Counted from the stretch's first letter, positions 16,101 to 25,773 are shown. The stretch: 64,000 nucleotides of DNA from 66-474 sp044464225 (GCA_044464225.1 JBIQLN010000001.1:310001-374000), one strand, 5' to 3'. Made by a program: numbers and translations. Notes: generated by a model from the sequence alone, not told the origin.

Positions 16101-16511
16101 TCACTGTTGCGGCGAAATGTCCGGCAGACCCGACTCCAGCCACCATCGCTTGGCTTGCGCGTCCCAATGCCAGGTCTGGTGGTCCAGCACGCTGTAGACA
16201 CGCTGGCTGGACTTGACGATCAGTCCGACGGTGGCGGTCTGCTCGACCGTGTCCGGCCCCGTCGCCACCGGACCGGAAGCGTCGTATTCGGCCACACGCA
16301 CGGTGTTGTAGAGCGCCTTCTGCTGGTCGGTCAGCGGACGCGCGGTGCGCACCGCCGGATCGACGTACTGCCACGCGCTCTGGAAATCACCCCAGCGCAG
16401 CGCGGCGCCGTACCCTTCCAGCGTTTGATCGCGGAGGTCGTTTTTTTTCTGGAGCGTGCCGCAACCGGCCAGCAGCAACAGCGCGGCACCCGCAAGCATG
16501 ATTCGGCGCAT
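16101..16511 (-). CDS. Small lipoprotein of unknown function
   Basis: 136 aa. Signal peptide MRRIMLAGAALLLLAGCGT with lipobox LAGC, so it should be lipidated on Cys. The mature part includes LRDQTLEGYGAALRWGDFQSAWQYVDP and a C-terminal HWDAQAKRWWLESGLPD, a layout seen in NTF2-like envelope lipoproteins. ATG 16511 has GGGAG six bases upstream (minus strand). The KK codons after the lipobox create a run of eight Ts at 16441-16448 on the plus strand. No operon partner is evident. Confidence 0.8.
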   Translation of the reverse strand: MRRIMLAGAALLLLAGCGTLQKKNDLRDQTLEGYGAALRWGDFQSAWQYVDPAVRTARPLTDQQKALYNTVRVAEYDASGPVATGPDTVEQTATVGLIVKSSQRVYSVLDHQTWHWDAQAKRWWLESGLPDISPQQ

Positions 16512-16557
16512 CACGATCTCCCGGCAACGATCCGCAGCCGATTGTGCCGGAACGTGC

Positions 16558-17019
16558 CTACGGGCGCAGCCTGGCGAAGAAGCGCGCGGTCAACAGCGTC
16601 GCCGGCCGCTTTTCGCCGGCGATTTCGCACACCACGTCGACATGCCCCTTGCCGCGCGCGCGCAGGGCATTCGCAAGGCGCGCCATTGCCCCGGATTCGG
16701 TGAATCGCGCGACGCCGCGCAGTTCGCTCCACACCGGTTCCTGGTACCGCAATTCCGAATTGCCCACGTAGATGTCACAGGCAAGGGCCTGCGCACGCAA
16801 ACCCAGTTCGACCAGCCCCCACCCTGCCAGCGTCAGCAACGAGGCCATGCTGCCGCCGAACGCGCAGCCCTTGTCGTTGACGTTGGGTGCGAGCGGCGCC
16901 GTCATCTCGAGCAGGTCGCCGGTGTAACGCCGCACCTTCAGGTCCATCGCGTCGGCCAGCGGAATGTTGTCGAGGATGTGGGATTCAAGTGCCGCGACGG
17001 CGGCGTCGTGATCGTTCAT
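16558..17019 (-). CDS. YiiD C-terminal-type hotdog thioesterase
   Basis: 153 aa. The pattern IPLADAMDLKVRRYTGDLLEMTAPLAPNVNDKGCAFGGSMASLLTLAGWGL matches the thioesterase domain found at the C-terminus of YiiD-type proteins, a hotdog fold that hydrolyses acyl-CoA or acyl carrier thioesters. Start MNDHD at 17019; the frame is open further upstream but enters the divergent hemD promoter region. Substrate unknown. Confidence 0.8.
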   Translation of the reverse strand: MNDHDAAVAALESHILDNIPLADAMDLKVRRYTGDLLEMTAPLAPNVNDKGCAFGGSMASLLTLAGWGLVELGLRAQALACDIYVGNSELRYQEPVWSELRGVARFTESGAMARLANALRARGKGHVDVVCEIAGEKRPATLLTARFFARLRP

Positions 17020-17084
17020 CGCACAAGTGTGTCGTGACCCGCGCCGCGCGACAAGACTCACGCACGCTCGCCTATCATCGCCGC

Positions 17085-17870
17085 ATGGCTCGAGCCCGAC
17101 CATTCGCCGGCACCCGCATCGTGATCACCCGTCCAGCCGGGACCGGCGCGGCCTGGGTGCGACGCGTGCGCGAACTTGGCGGAACACCGCTGCTGCTGCC
17201 GGGCGCAAGCCTGCGCCCGGCGCCCGATGCCACCGCCGCTCGCAAGGCGCTCCGTGCCGGACTGGCCTGCGACATCGCGATCTTCACCAGTCCCGCGGCG
17301 GTGCGTTTCGCGCGACGCCTCGGCATGCCCCGGATACGCGCGCAGATCCTGGCACCCGGCGCAGGAACGTTGCAGGCGCTCCGGCGCGCCGGTCTCATGC
17401 GTTCCGAAGCACCAGGGCGCGAAGACAGCGAAGGCATCCTTGCACTGCCGGTGCTGCAGCGCATCCGCGGGTTGCGGGTGGGCATCATAGGGGCGGCGGG
17501 CGGGCGGGGATTGCTGGATCGGGAACTCGCCGCGCGCGGCGCGACGGTGCTGCATGCGCACGTTTATCGGCGCCTCCCGGCACGGCTCGACCGCCGCCAT
17601 GCCGCGGCATTGCTCGGGAACACGCGAAAACCGCTGTACGTCCTGGTGTCCAGTGCGGAAGCGCTCACCAACATCCTCGCCGCCCTGCCGGAAGATGCAC
17701 GCCACGCGCTGCGCGCCGGCAGCGCCATCGCCAGCAGTGCGCGCCTGGCCACCGCGGCACGCAAGGCAGGCTTCGCACGGGTGTTGCGCGCCGCTTCGCC
17801 GCGAACCGATGCCATGCTCGCCGCCGCCGCGGGCGACGCCGCACCGGGCGCTGGTAGCATGCGCCCATGA
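17085..17870 (+). CDS. hemD: Uroporphyrinogen-III synthase
   Basis: 261 aa. It cyclises hydroxymethylbilane to uroporphyrinogen III. HemD is poorly conserved, but the N-terminal GTRIVITRPAGTGAAWVRRVRELGGTPLLLP, the mid DIAIFTSPAAVRFA and the late PLYVLVSSAEALTNI match the two-lobed fold, and the next two genes are hemX and hemY. The usual upstream partner hemC is not in this position. The stop overlaps the hemX start by four bases. Confidence 0.9.
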   Translation: MARARPFAGTRIVITRPAGTGAAWVRRVRELGGTPLLLPGASLRPAPDATAARKALRAGLACDIAIFTSPAAVRFARRLGMPRIRAQILAPGAGTLQALRRAGLMRSEAPGREDSEGILALPVLQRIRGLRVGIIGAAGGRGLLDRELAARGATVLHAHVYRRLPARLDRRHAAALLGNTRKPLYVLVSSAEALTNILAALPEDARHALRAGSAIASSARLATAARKAGFARVLRAASPRTDAMLAAAAGDAAPGAGSMRP

Positions 17871-18943
17871 TCGAAGACACTGCCGAAGAAACCACTGTTG
17901 AACCCGCGCCCCGCAGGCCACGCGGACGCGTGCCCGGTCTGGCCGCGCTCGCGGTGATCCTCGCGATCGTGGCCCTGGCCGTGGCGGCATGGAGCGTGTG
18001 GCGCCTGCAACGCTTCGCGCAGTCGCAGGACGCGGCGCGCAAACAGGATGCGGCCACCATCGCCAGCCTGCAAAGCCAGATCGCCGCCGGCAACCAGCAG
18101 GTGCAAGCGGGCAACCACCGCGTGGGCAACCTGGAAACCGGCATCGACGATCTCCGCGCCACCACCCAGGGCCTCGGCCGCCGCGTCGCGAACCTGGAGA
18201 CGGCTTTCACGAATCTGAATGGCCAGCAGCAATCGGGCCGCGACACCCTGCTGCTCAACGACGCCGAAATGCTGCTGCGCACCGGCCAACAGCGCTACAG
18301 CCTGTTCCACGACAGCGTCAGCGCACTGAAAGCCTATTCGCAGGCAATCGAGGTCCTGGCCCAAGTGCAGAACCCGGCCTACGCACCGGTGCGCGCCAGC
18401 GCCACCACCGAGCGCGACGCCCTGGCTGCCGCGGCGCCGCCCTCGCGCCAGGCGGCGCTGGATACCCTTTCGCGGCTGCGCAGCAACACCGCGGCACTGC
18501 CACTGGCGAACGGCGGACCCGCATCCGCATCGTCCAGCAGCAGGCCGGGCTTCTGGTCTCGCCTCGGCCACGCCTTCAGCGGCATCGTCAGGGTCAGCCA
18601 CGACAACGGCAGTGCGGCACCGCTCGCCGACCCGCGGCTCGCGCCGCAGGCGCTGGCGCTGGATCTCGCGCAGGCGCAGGAAGCGTTGCTGGCGTTCGAT
18701 GAAACTGGTTACCGCGAGGCGCTGCAGCGCGCGGATGCCTTGCTGGCCGCGCAGTACGACCCGCAGGACGCCGACGTGAAGGGCGTGCGTGCACAAATCG
18801 CGAACCTGCTGGCACAGCGCACCTCGGGTCCGGCGCCGCAACTCGGCGGCGCGCTGGCGCAACTGCAAAGCCTGCGCGCCAACCAGACGCCGGCCCTGCC
18901 GGCGGCACCGGCGTCCGCCGCCAGCAGCGGAGCCACGCCATGA
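17867..18943 (+). CDS. hemX: HemX-family membrane protein
   Basis: 358 aa. A short cytosolic N-terminus, one membrane helix (LAALAVILAIVALAVAAWSVWRL), a coiled coil rich in Q and A (about residues 50-125), then the HemX domain (DAEMLLRTGQQRYSLFHDSVSALKAYSQAIEVL). Despite older annotation as a methyltransferase, no SAM-binding motif is visible; the family is structural. Contiguous with hemD and hemY through ATGA overlaps. Confidence 0.92.
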   Translation: MIEDTAEETTVEPAPRRPRGRVPGLAALAVILAIVALAVAAWSVWRLQRFAQSQDAARKQDAATIASLQSQIAAGNQQVQAGNHRVGNLETGIDDLRATTQGLGRRVANLETAFTNLNGQQQSGRDTLLLNDAEMLLRTGQQRYSLFHDSVSALKAYSQAIEVLAQVQNPAYAPVRASATTERDALAAAAPPSRQAALDTLSRLRSNTAALPLANGGPASASSSSRPGFWSRLGHAFSGIVRVSHDNGSAAPLADPRLAPQALALDLAQAQEALLAFDETGYREALQRADALLAAQYDPQDADVKGVRAQIANLLAQRTSGPAPQLGGALAQLQSLRANQTPALPAAPASAASSGATP

Positions 18944-20211
18944 AAGGCAAGCGCTGGCTGGCCCTCGCGATCATCATCATCGTGCTGGCCGCGATTGCAT
19001 TCGTGTGGCTGGCCTCCGACCCCGGCTACGTGTTGATCCGCTTCCGCGGCTGGCGCATCGAAGCCACCGTGGTGGGCGCGGCGGCGATCCTGGTGGCCGC
19101 ATGGATCGCGATCGGCATCGTGTGGTGGTTGCTGCGCTGGCCGTTCGGCGCGTTGTCGCGGCGGCATCGCCGCATCAGCCAGGAACGCTTGCGCGATGGC
19201 CTGGTGGCGATGGCCGAAGGCCGCCACGTCGAAGCCAACCGGACCCTGCAGCGGGCTGCGCAATATTCCTCGTTGCGCTCACCGGCGCTGCTGTCCGCCG
19301 CCGACGCCGCGCACCGTCACGGCGACACCCAGCGGGCGCTGGAAGCGCTGGACGAAGCCGCGCAGCATGCGCCCGACGCCGCGCGGATCGTGCGCGCCCG
19401 CATCCTGCGCGAAAACGATCGTGCGGAGGAAGCGTTGCAACTGCTCGCCCCCGGCGCCGAGGCCGGCAAACTGCCGCCGGCCGGCTGGCACGAATACGCG
19501 CTGGCGGCCCTCGCCACCGGCCAGCCGGAAAAAGCACGTGCGGCGCTGGAACCCCTGCGCAAATCCGACATGCTGGGCACCGCTGGCTTCGCTGGACTCG
19601 TCGACGAAGTATTGGGCGTGCTGCTGCGCAAGGCCGCCGATGCCGCGGCGCTGCAGGCCCTGTGGAAGCGGGCAACCCGCCAGCAGCGCCAGATGCCGAC
19701 CCTGCTCGCCACGTACGCCCGCCGCGCTTTCGCCCTGAACGTTTCGCATGACGCGCTCGATGCCATCGAAGACGCGCTGAAGCGGGAGTGGAATGCAGAA
19801 CTCGTCGCCACCTATGGCGATGCCACGCCGCCCGCCGAAGCCACTGCCCGCCTGCGCGTCGCGCAGCGCTGGCTGGAGACGCACGTTGGCGACGACACCT
19901 TGCTGCGCACCCTCGGCGTGCTGTCGATGCGCGCGTCCAATCCGCGTGGCGCGCAGGACTATCTGGTGCGCGCGCTGGCACTGAAACCCACTGCCGCGAG
20001 CTGGGCGGCGCTGGGCGACATCCAGTCCGCCGCGGGTGACGCCGGGGATGCAATCCGCTGCTATGCCAACGCGTGGAAGTGCGAACAGGGCGAGGCGATC
20101 GCGCCAGGCCCGCACGAAGCCGGCATAGAAACTGCCCATGTCACGCTGGAAGAACGCGACGAACATGGCATGCCGCGCCTTCCCGGAGAGGAATCCTCAC
20201 CGGTGCGGTAG
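18940..20211 (+). CDS. hemY: HemY-family TPR membrane protein
   Basis: 423 aa. Two N-terminal membrane segments (LALAIIIIVLAAIAFVWLA and VGAAAILVAAWIAIGIVWWLL) are followed by TPR-like helical repeats: GLVAMAEGRHVEANRTLQRAA, HRHGDTQRALEALDEAAQHAP and LRTLGVLSMRASNPRGAQDYLVRALALKP. This is the proteobacterial HemY of the hemCDXY cluster, not protoporphyrinogen oxidase. Probably an assembly or scaffold protein at the inner membrane. Confidence 0.92.
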   Translation: MKGKRWLALAIIIIVLAAIAFVWLASDPGYVLIRFRGWRIEATVVGAAAILVAAWIAIGIVWWLLRWPFGALSRRHRRISQERLRDGLVAMAEGRHVEANRTLQRAAQYSSLRSPALLSAADAAHRHGDTQRALEALDEAAQHAPDAARIVRARILRENDRAEEALQLLAPGAEAGKLPPAGWHEYALAALATGQPEKARAALEPLRKSDMLGTAGFAGLVDEVLGVLLRKAADAAALQALWKRATRQQRQMPTLLATYARRAFALNVSHDALDAIEDALKREWNAELVATYGDATPPAEATARLRVAQRWLETHVGDDTLLRTLGVLSMRASNPRGAQDYLVRALALKPTAASWAALGDIQSAAGDAGDAIRCYANAWKCEQGEAIAPGPHEAGIETAHVTLEERDEHGMPRLPGEESSPVR

Positions 20212-20213
20212 CC

Positions 20214-20654
20214 ATGGCCATCTGGAAACAACGCGTCGACCTCGACACCGTGAATGCCTGGAGCGCGCGCACCCTGATGCGGGCGCTCGACATTCGCATC
20301 ACCGAAATCGGCGACGACTTCCTGCGCGGCACCATGCCCGTGGACGACCGCACCCGGCAGCCGTACGGCATCCTGCACGGCGGCGCTTCGGTCGCACTGG
20401 CCGAAACGCTGGGCTCGACCGCGGCGATGCTGTGCTGCGAGGATGGGCGCGCGGCAGTGGGACTCGACATCAATGCCAATCATCTGCGCGCGGTGCGCGA
20501 GGGCCTCGTCACCGGCACCGCGCGGCCGATCCACGTCGGCCGCAGCACGCAGGTGTGGGAGATCCGCATCACGGACGAGGCGGGCGAATTGACCTGCATC
20601 GCGCGGCTCACGATGGCGGTGGTGCCGGGCAGCGCCTTCGCGCTGCGGCAATAG
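20214..20654 (+). CDS. Hotdog-fold thioesterase (MenI/YdiI-like)
   Basis: 146 aa. The motif QPYGILHGGASVALAETLGSTAAM is the catalytic region of PaaI/MenI-type hotdog thioesterases (HGG followed by the helix carrying the catalytic acid). E. coli MenI and YbdB hydrolyse aryl- and acyl-CoA. It starts three bases after the hemY stop, so it is probably cotranscribed with hem genes without being part of that pathway. Confidence 0.88.
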   Translation: MAIWKQRVDLDTVNAWSARTLMRALDIRITEIGDDFLRGTMPVDDRTRQPYGILHGGASVALAETLGSTAAMLCCEDGRAAVGLDINANHLRAVREGLVTGTARPIHVGRSTQVWEIRITDEAGELTCIARLTMAVVPGSAFALRQ

Positions 20655-20720
20655 CGGGATCTCGCCTCCTGCGACCGCGCGGTCGTAATCTGGACCGCAT
20701 CCTGCACCTACAATCCCGCC

Positions 20721-22184
20721 ATGGAAACCACCCTGCTCTACGTGCTCGTCGCGCTGGCCGCGTTGACGGTCATCCTGTTGTCCGTGCTGTTGCTGCGCCC
20801 GCATGGCGACGGGACGCTGCGTGAAAAACTCGATGCATTGCGTGGCGACAGCGAACGCGTGGAACGCACGCTGCGCGACGAACAGCGCGCCGGCCGTGCC
20901 GAACTCGCGCAATCGTTCGAACAGTTCCGCGGCCACGTGCAGGCGCAACTGGACACCGTCAGCACCCAGCAGCGCCAGCGCATCGAGGAATTCTCAACGC
21001 GGCTTTCGCAATTGATCGAGCGCACCGACCGTGGCGGCGAGTCGCTGCGCAACCAGTTGATCGAGGATTCGCGCAAGGCGCGCGAGGAAGGCCACGGGTC
21101 GCTGCAGCGCTTCAGCGAGCAACTGCAGGCGTCACTGAAGGCCCTGACCGCCGACAACGAGAAACGCCTTGCCGAGGTGCGCAGCACGCTCGATGCGCAA
21201 TTGAAGTCGCTGCAAAGCGACAACGCCGCGCAGCTCGACAGGATGCGCGAGGTGGTCGACGAGAAATTGCAGAAGACGCTGGAGACGCGCCTGGGCCAGT
21301 CGTTCGGGGTGATCGCCAAGCAACTGGAGGCCGTGCAGCGGGGTCTCGGCGAAATGCAGTCGCTGGCAGTCGGGGTCGGCGACCTGAAGCGCGTGCTCTC
21401 CAACGTGAAGACCCGCGGCACCTTCGGGGAAGTGCAACTCGGCGCGCTGCTCGAACAGGTCCTGACTGCGGAACAGTACGCATCCAACGTCGCCGTGGTC
21501 CCGCATTCGGGCGAACGCGTGGAGTACGCGATCCGCCTGCCCGGCCAGGACGGCGGTGCGCCCGTATGGCTGCCCATCGACTGCAAGTTCCCGATCGAGG
21601 ATTACCAGCGCCTGCTGGATGCGCAGGAACGCGCGGACGCGGAGGCCGCATCCGCCGCCGCGCAGGCGCTGGAACGGCGCGTGCGTGACGAGGCGAAAAC
21701 CATCCACGGCAAGTATGTCGCACCGCCGCACACCACCGATTTCGCGATCCTGTTCCTGCCGGCCGAGGGTCTGTATGCGGAGGTGATCCGGCGCCCCGGA
21801 TTGTTCGAAGTGCTGCAACGCGACCACCGGGTGACCGTGGCCGGGCCGACCACGTTGACCGCGATCCTCAATGCGCTGCAGATGGGTTTCCGAACGCTGG
21901 CGATCGAGCAGCGCAGCAGCGAGGTATGGCGGCTGCTCGGCGAGGTCAAGACCGAGTTCGGCAAGTTCGGCGGGATCCTGGAAAAAGCCGAAAGGCAGTT
22001 GAACACCGTCAGCCGCAGCATCGGCGAGGCCGGTCGCAAGACCCGCACGATCGGCCGCGCGCTGCGTGACGTCGAATCGCTGCCGGCGGCGGAGGTGCAA
22101 TCGCTGCTGCAAGATGCGGCGCTCCAGGATTTCGATGACGACGATGCGCCGGAAACCGCGAAAACCGACCCGGAGCGGCCTTGA
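20721..22184 (+). CDS. rmuC: DNA recombination protein RmuC
   Basis: 487 aa. N-terminal membrane helix (LLYVLVALAALTVILLSVLLL), a long coiled coil (about residues 30-220), then the RmuC nuclease-like domain: SNVKTRGTFGEVQLGALLEQVL, PIDCKFPIEDYQRLL, ILFLPAEGLYAEV and VTVAGPTTLTAILNALQMGFRTLAIE. RmuC limits recombination at inverted repeats. Length agrees with the family (475-510 aa). Confidence 0.95.
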   Translation: METTLLYVLVALAALTVILLSVLLLRPHGDGTLREKLDALRGDSERVERTLRDEQRAGRAELAQSFEQFRGHVQAQLDTVSTQQRQRIEEFSTRLSQLIERTDRGGESLRNQLIEDSRKAREEGHGSLQRFSEQLQASLKALTADNEKRLAEVRSTLDAQLKSLQSDNAAQLDRMREVVDEKLQKTLETRLGQSFGVIAKQLEAVQRGLGEMQSLAVGVGDLKRVLSNVKTRGTFGEVQLGALLEQVLTAEQYASNVAVVPHSGERVEYAIRLPGQDGGAPVWLPIDCKFPIEDYQRLLDAQERADAEAASAAAQALERRVRDEAKTIHGKYVAPPHTTDFAILFLPAEGLYAEVIRRPGLFEVLQRDHRVTVAGPTTLTAILNALQMGFRTLAIEQRSSEVWRLLGEVKTEFGKFGGILEKAERQLNTVSRSIGEAGRKTRTIGRALRDVESLPAAEVQSLLQDAALQDFDDDDAPETAKTDPERP

Positions 22185-22254
22185 CACAGTGAATCCTGAT
22201 GCATCGGGCCATTGGCGCTAAACTGCGGCGTTCGAAATCCGACGAGCCAGATCG

Positions 22255-22884
22255 ATGACCGAACCCCGCAAACCCTCGCTGTGCGCCGCCGCCCGGCCGA
22301 CCTCGCCGGAAGTGACCCGCGAACAGGCCATGGATGCGGTGCGCACCCTGCTGCGCTGGGCCGGCGACGAACCGACCCGCGAGGGCCTCGTCGACACGCC
22401 CAAGCGCGTCGTCAGTGCCTACGAGGAATGGTTCTCGGGGTACCGCGAAGACCCGCAGGAATACCTCGCGCGCACGTTCGAGGAAGTCGCGGGCTATGAC
22501 GAAATGATCGTGCTGCGCGGCATCCAGTTCGAATCGTTCTGCGAACACCACCTTGCCCCCATCATCGGCCGCGCGCACGTCGGCTATCTGCCGGATGGGA
22601 AGGTCGTCGGCATCTCCAAGCTCGCGCGCGTGGTGGATGCGTTCGCGCACCGCTTCCAGGTGCAGGAAAAGCTCACCGCGCAAATCGCGACCTGCATCAG
22701 CGAAGTGCTGCAGCCGCGCGGCGTCGGCGTGGTGATCGACGCGACCCACCAGTGCATGACCACCCGTGGCGTGCACAAGCGCGGCGTGTCGATGATCACC
22801 AGCCAGATGCTCGGGCAGTTCCGCGAAGACGCGCGCACCCGCGCCGAGTTCCTGAACTTCATCGACATCGACGGCGGGAAGTGA
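22255..22884 (+). CDS. folE: GTP cyclohydrolase I
   Basis: 209 aa. Makes 7,8-dihydroneopterin triphosphate for folate. Zinc ligands and active site are in FCEHHLAPIIGRAHVGYLP (Cys, His) and HQCMTTRGVHKRG (Cys). Also QVQEKLTAQIA and the C-terminal TRAEFLNFI. The intact zinc site marks the zinc-dependent FolE type IA. No riboswitch was recognised upstream; rmuC ends 70 bases before. Confidence 0.97.
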   Translation: MTEPRKPSLCAAARPTSPEVTREQAMDAVRTLLRWAGDEPTREGLVDTPKRVVSAYEEWFSGYREDPQEYLARTFEEVAGYDEMIVLRGIQFESFCEHHLAPIIGRAHVGYLPDGKVVGISKLARVVDAFAHRFQVQEKLTAQIATCISEVLQPRGVGVVIDATHQCMTTRGVHKRGVSMITSQMLGQFREDARTRAEFLNFIDIDGGK

Positions 22885-23030
22885 TTGTCCTGCCCGCTGC
22901 CCCGGCCCGATCCACGGTTGCGGGGGACGGGGCTTGGCGGGCGCAGGTGCCACCCGTGCCGAAATTTCCAATACGCGCCGCGCGCCGACGCTAAAATCGC
23001 TCTCTTGCCTGCGATCGCGCGACACGTTCA

Positions 23031-24305
23031 ATGACCGAACCCCAGCACCTCGAACATCCGCGCCGACGCGCGGCGGTGATCTTCATCTTCGTCACCGTGA
23101 CCATCGACATGCTGGCGTTCGGGATCATCATTCCGGTGCTGCCGCACCTGATCGTCGAACTGATCGGCGGAAGCATCGCCAAGGCCGCGGTGTGGACCAG
23201 CGGGTTCGGCACCCTGTTCATGCTGATGCAGTTCGTGTGCTCGCCGATCCAGGGCGCACTGTCGGATCGCTTCGGCCGCCGCACCGTGATCCTGATCTCG
23301 AGCTTCGGCCTCGGTGTCGATTTCATCGTGATGGCGCTGGCGCCGGTGCTGTGGCTGCTGTTCGTCGGCCGCGCGGTATCGGGCATGTGCGCGGCCAGTT
23401 TTTCGACCGCCAATGCCTACATCGCCGACATCACCCCGCGCGAAAAGCGCGCCGCCGCGTTCGGAATGCTGGGCGGCGCCTTCGCCGTGGGCTTCATCGT
23501 GGGGCCGGCCCTGGGTGGCTTCCTGGGACATCTGTGGATCCGACTGCCGTTCTGGGTGGCCGCAAGCCTGTGCCTGGTCAACTTCTGCTACGGCTTCTTC
23601 GTGCTGCCGGAATCGCTTCCGAAGGAACGCCGTGCCCGGAGGTTCGACTGGCGCCACGCCAATCCGCTCGGTTCGCTGCTTCTGCTCAAGCGCTATCCGC
23701 AGGTATTGGGGCTCGCGAGCGTGGTGTTCCTGACGGCGCTCGCACAGTTCGCGATCAATTCGACGTACGTGTTGTACACCGATTTCCGGTTCGGCTGGGG
23801 CCCGCAGACGGTCGGCTACACCCTGGCGCTCGTCGGCGTGCTGACCGGCGTGGTGCAGGCGCTGCTGGTGCGTCGCCTGATGCCGAAGCTCGGCGAACGC
23901 CGAATGATCCTGACGGGGCTCGCGTTGTGGGTGGCCGGGATGGCGTGCTTCGGATTCGCGCCCACGGCGTGGCTATTCCTGGCCGGCATCCCGATCCTCT
24001 GCCTGGGCGGCCTCGCAGGGCCGCCCACGCAATCGCTGATCACGCACCAGGTCGATCCCGCCGAACAGGGTCGCCTGCAGGGCGCCCTGACCAGCCTGCA
24101 AAGCCTCGCCGGGATTGTCGGTCCCGCGCTGTTCGCCAACCTGTTCGCATTGTTCATCAGCAAGCATGCGCCGCTGGGCGGCCATTTGCCAGGCATTGCC
24201 TTCGTGCTGGCTGCAGCACTGACGCTGCTCGCATTGGTACTTGCCATGCGCGCCACCCGCGAAGTGCCCGCGCACGCAGCGGTCGTCGAACCGAAGACGA
24301 CATGA
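23031..24305 (+). CDS. MFS transporter, TCR/Tet family
   Basis: 424 aa, about 12 membrane segments. It starts AAVIFIFVTVTIDMLAFGIIIPVLPHLIVEL, the typical TetA-like first helix, with motif A as SPIQGALSDRFGRRTVILIS and motif C-like GGAFAVGFIVGPALGGFLG. These are drug:proton antiporters; chromosomal members in environmental bacteria often have unknown substrates, so tetracycline resistance should not be assumed. Monocistronic by appearance. Confidence 0.9.
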   Translation: MTEPQHLEHPRRRAAVIFIFVTVTIDMLAFGIIIPVLPHLIVELIGGSIAKAAVWTSGFGTLFMLMQFVCSPIQGALSDRFGRRTVILISSFGLGVDFIVMALAPVLWLLFVGRAVSGMCAASFSTANAYIADITPREKRAAAFGMLGGAFAVGFIVGPALGGFLGHLWIRLPFWVAASLCLVNFCYGFFVLPESLPKERRARRFDWRHANPLGSLLLLKRYPQVLGLASVVFLTALAQFAINSTYVLYTDFRFGWGPQTVGYTLALVGVLTGVVQALLVRRLMPKLGERRMILTGLALWVAGMACFGFAPTAWLFLAGIPILCLGGLAGPPTQSLITHQVDPAEQGRLQGALTSLQSLAGIVGPALFANLFALFISKHAPLGGHLPGIAFVLAAALTLLALVLAMRATREVPAHAAVVEPKTT

Positions 24306-24369
24306 ACTTGCATTCCCGGCTGACGGCCTCATCTAGGCGATTCGCGCACTTGCCGTGGGGAATGCTGCA

Positions 24370-24564
24370 ATGACGACTTTCCTGTTGTGGTTGCTGCTGC
24401 TGATCTTCTGCTGGCCGCTGGCGCTGCTTGCGCTGATCCTGTGGCCGGTGGTGTGGCTGATCTCGCTGCCCTTCCGCCTGCTCGGGATCGCGGTTGACGG
24501 CGTGTTCGACCTGCTGCGCGCCTTGCTGAGGCTGCCTGCCCGCATCCTGCGCGGCCCCGGCTGA
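24370..24564 (+). CDS. Small two-helix membrane protein
   Basis: 64 aa: MTTFLLWLLLLIFCWPLALLALILWPVVWLIS, then LPFRLLGIAVDGVFDLLRALLRLPARIL. Composition is dominated by Leu, Ile and Trp with a basic end. Such small hydrophobic proteins are recurrent near MFS genes in Xanthomonadales, but no function is known. An in-frame GTG at 24355 could extend it by five residues. Confidence 0.6.
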   Translation: MTTFLLWLLLLIFCWPLALLALILWPVVWLISLPFRLLGIAVDGVFDLLRALLRLPARILRGPG

Positions 24565-24735
24565 TTTGCGCGATCGCCCCTGATTGCCTGCCGCGCAGCG
24601 AAAAGTCGGTGCGACCCTTCGCTTCCGCACCACCGGAAGGAGCATCCTGCCCCGCCGGTTCACAACAACGGCTTCGAACAGAACATTTGTCCCGGCCGCT
24701 TCGTACTGCCACTCACTTCAACTCGGAGTTCAACC

Positions 24736-25242
24736 ATGACCATCTCGATGTACCAGGCTTCCGTTCCCGTGTTCGTGCGCGCGCTCACCAACCTTTCCGA
24801 GGTCCTGAAGAAGGGCGAGGCGCATGCGAAAACGAAGGGCGTCGAACCCGACAACCTGCTGCAGCAGCGATTGATCTTCGACATGCTGCCGTTGATCAAG
24901 CAGATCCAGATCGCCTGCGACACTTCGGCGCGAGGCGCAGCGCGGCTGGCGGGCGTGGAGCCGCAATCGTTTCCCGACAATGAAACCACCCTCGCGCAGG
25001 CGCAGGACCGCATCGCGCGCGCCATCGATTACGTGAAATCGTTCAAGCCGGAACAGATCGACGGCAGCGAAGCGCGCAAGGTGGTGATGAAGACGCGCCA
25101 CGGCGACGTGGAATTCGCGGGTCTTGCGTACCTCACCGAATACGCGCTGCCCAACCTGTTCTTCCACTGCACCACCGCCTACGACATCCTGCGCGTGGCG
25201 GGCGCCCAGATAGGCAAGAAGGATTATCTCGGCAATCAGTGA
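24736..25242 (+). CDS. DUF1993-family protein
   Basis: 168 aa. MTISMYQASVPVFVRALTNLSEVLKKGEAHA, DMLPLIKQIQIACDTSARGAARLAG and the late ALPNLFFHCTTAYDILRVAGAQIGKKDYLG match the DUF1993 pattern, a DinB-like four-helix bundle. Soluble, function unknown. The preceding 171 bases (24565-24735) show no gene. A GGGCAT/ATGCCC palindrome (25243-25256) immediately follows the stop codon. Confidence 0.88.
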   Translation: MTISMYQASVPVFVRALTNLSEVLKKGEAHAKTKGVEPDNLLQQRLIFDMLPLIKQIQIACDTSARGAARLAGVEPQSFPDNETTLAQAQDRIARAIDYVKSFKPEQIDGSEARKVVMKTRHGDVEFAGLAYLTEYALPNLFFHCTTAYDILRVAGAQIGKKDYLGNQ

Positions 25243-25309
25243 GGGCATGGATGCCCCGGCGGCCACTCGGGGGATTCCCCGCTGCGCAGCAGCTTCCCCC
25301 TGGCCGTTC

Positions 25310-25773
25310 CGGCGTGCGGCCTCGATGGTGGCGATGTCGATTTTCCGCATCGTCATCATCGCCTCGAAGGCGCGCTTGGCGGCAGCACGATCAGGGTCGG
25401 AGACCGCTTCCATCAGGGCGTGCGGCGTGATCCGGCACGACATGCCGAATTTGTCCTCGCACCATCCGCACGCGCTCTCGCTACCGCCGTTGCCGACGAT
25501 CGCACCCACAAGCGATCGGTCTCGGCCTGGTCGACGGTGTAGACCTGCAGGGAAAACCCCTCGTCGAACTTGAACTGGGGGCCGCCGTTCAAACCGAGGG
25601 ATTCACCATGATGACATCGTCCTGCCGGCCGGACGGATAGTCCACGGCGCACGGTGTACCGCGTCGACGTGCGAATCCGGGAAAATGCCCGCGTGGTAAT
25701 TCGCGGCTTCCTCGGCGTTGCCGTCGAGCCACAGGTAAACCGCGATGTTCCTGCTGGTGGCATCGCCGGGCAT
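25310..25773 (-). pseudogene. Decayed PhnB-like VOC-family gene
   Basis: Fragments of one PhnB-like glyoxalase-fold protein appear in order but in different minus-strand frames. From ATG 25773 the first frame gives NIAVYLWLDGNAEEAANYHAGIFPDSHV; a second gives YPSGRQDDVIMVN; a third gives SLGLNGGPQFKFDEGFSLQVYT; a fourth gives VGNGGSESACGWCEDKFGMSCRITP...KIDIATIEAARR. At least three frame changes are needed and the expected stop after the last helix is absent. Real decay is most likely; assembly error is possible but would need several independent mistakes. Confidence 0.8.
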
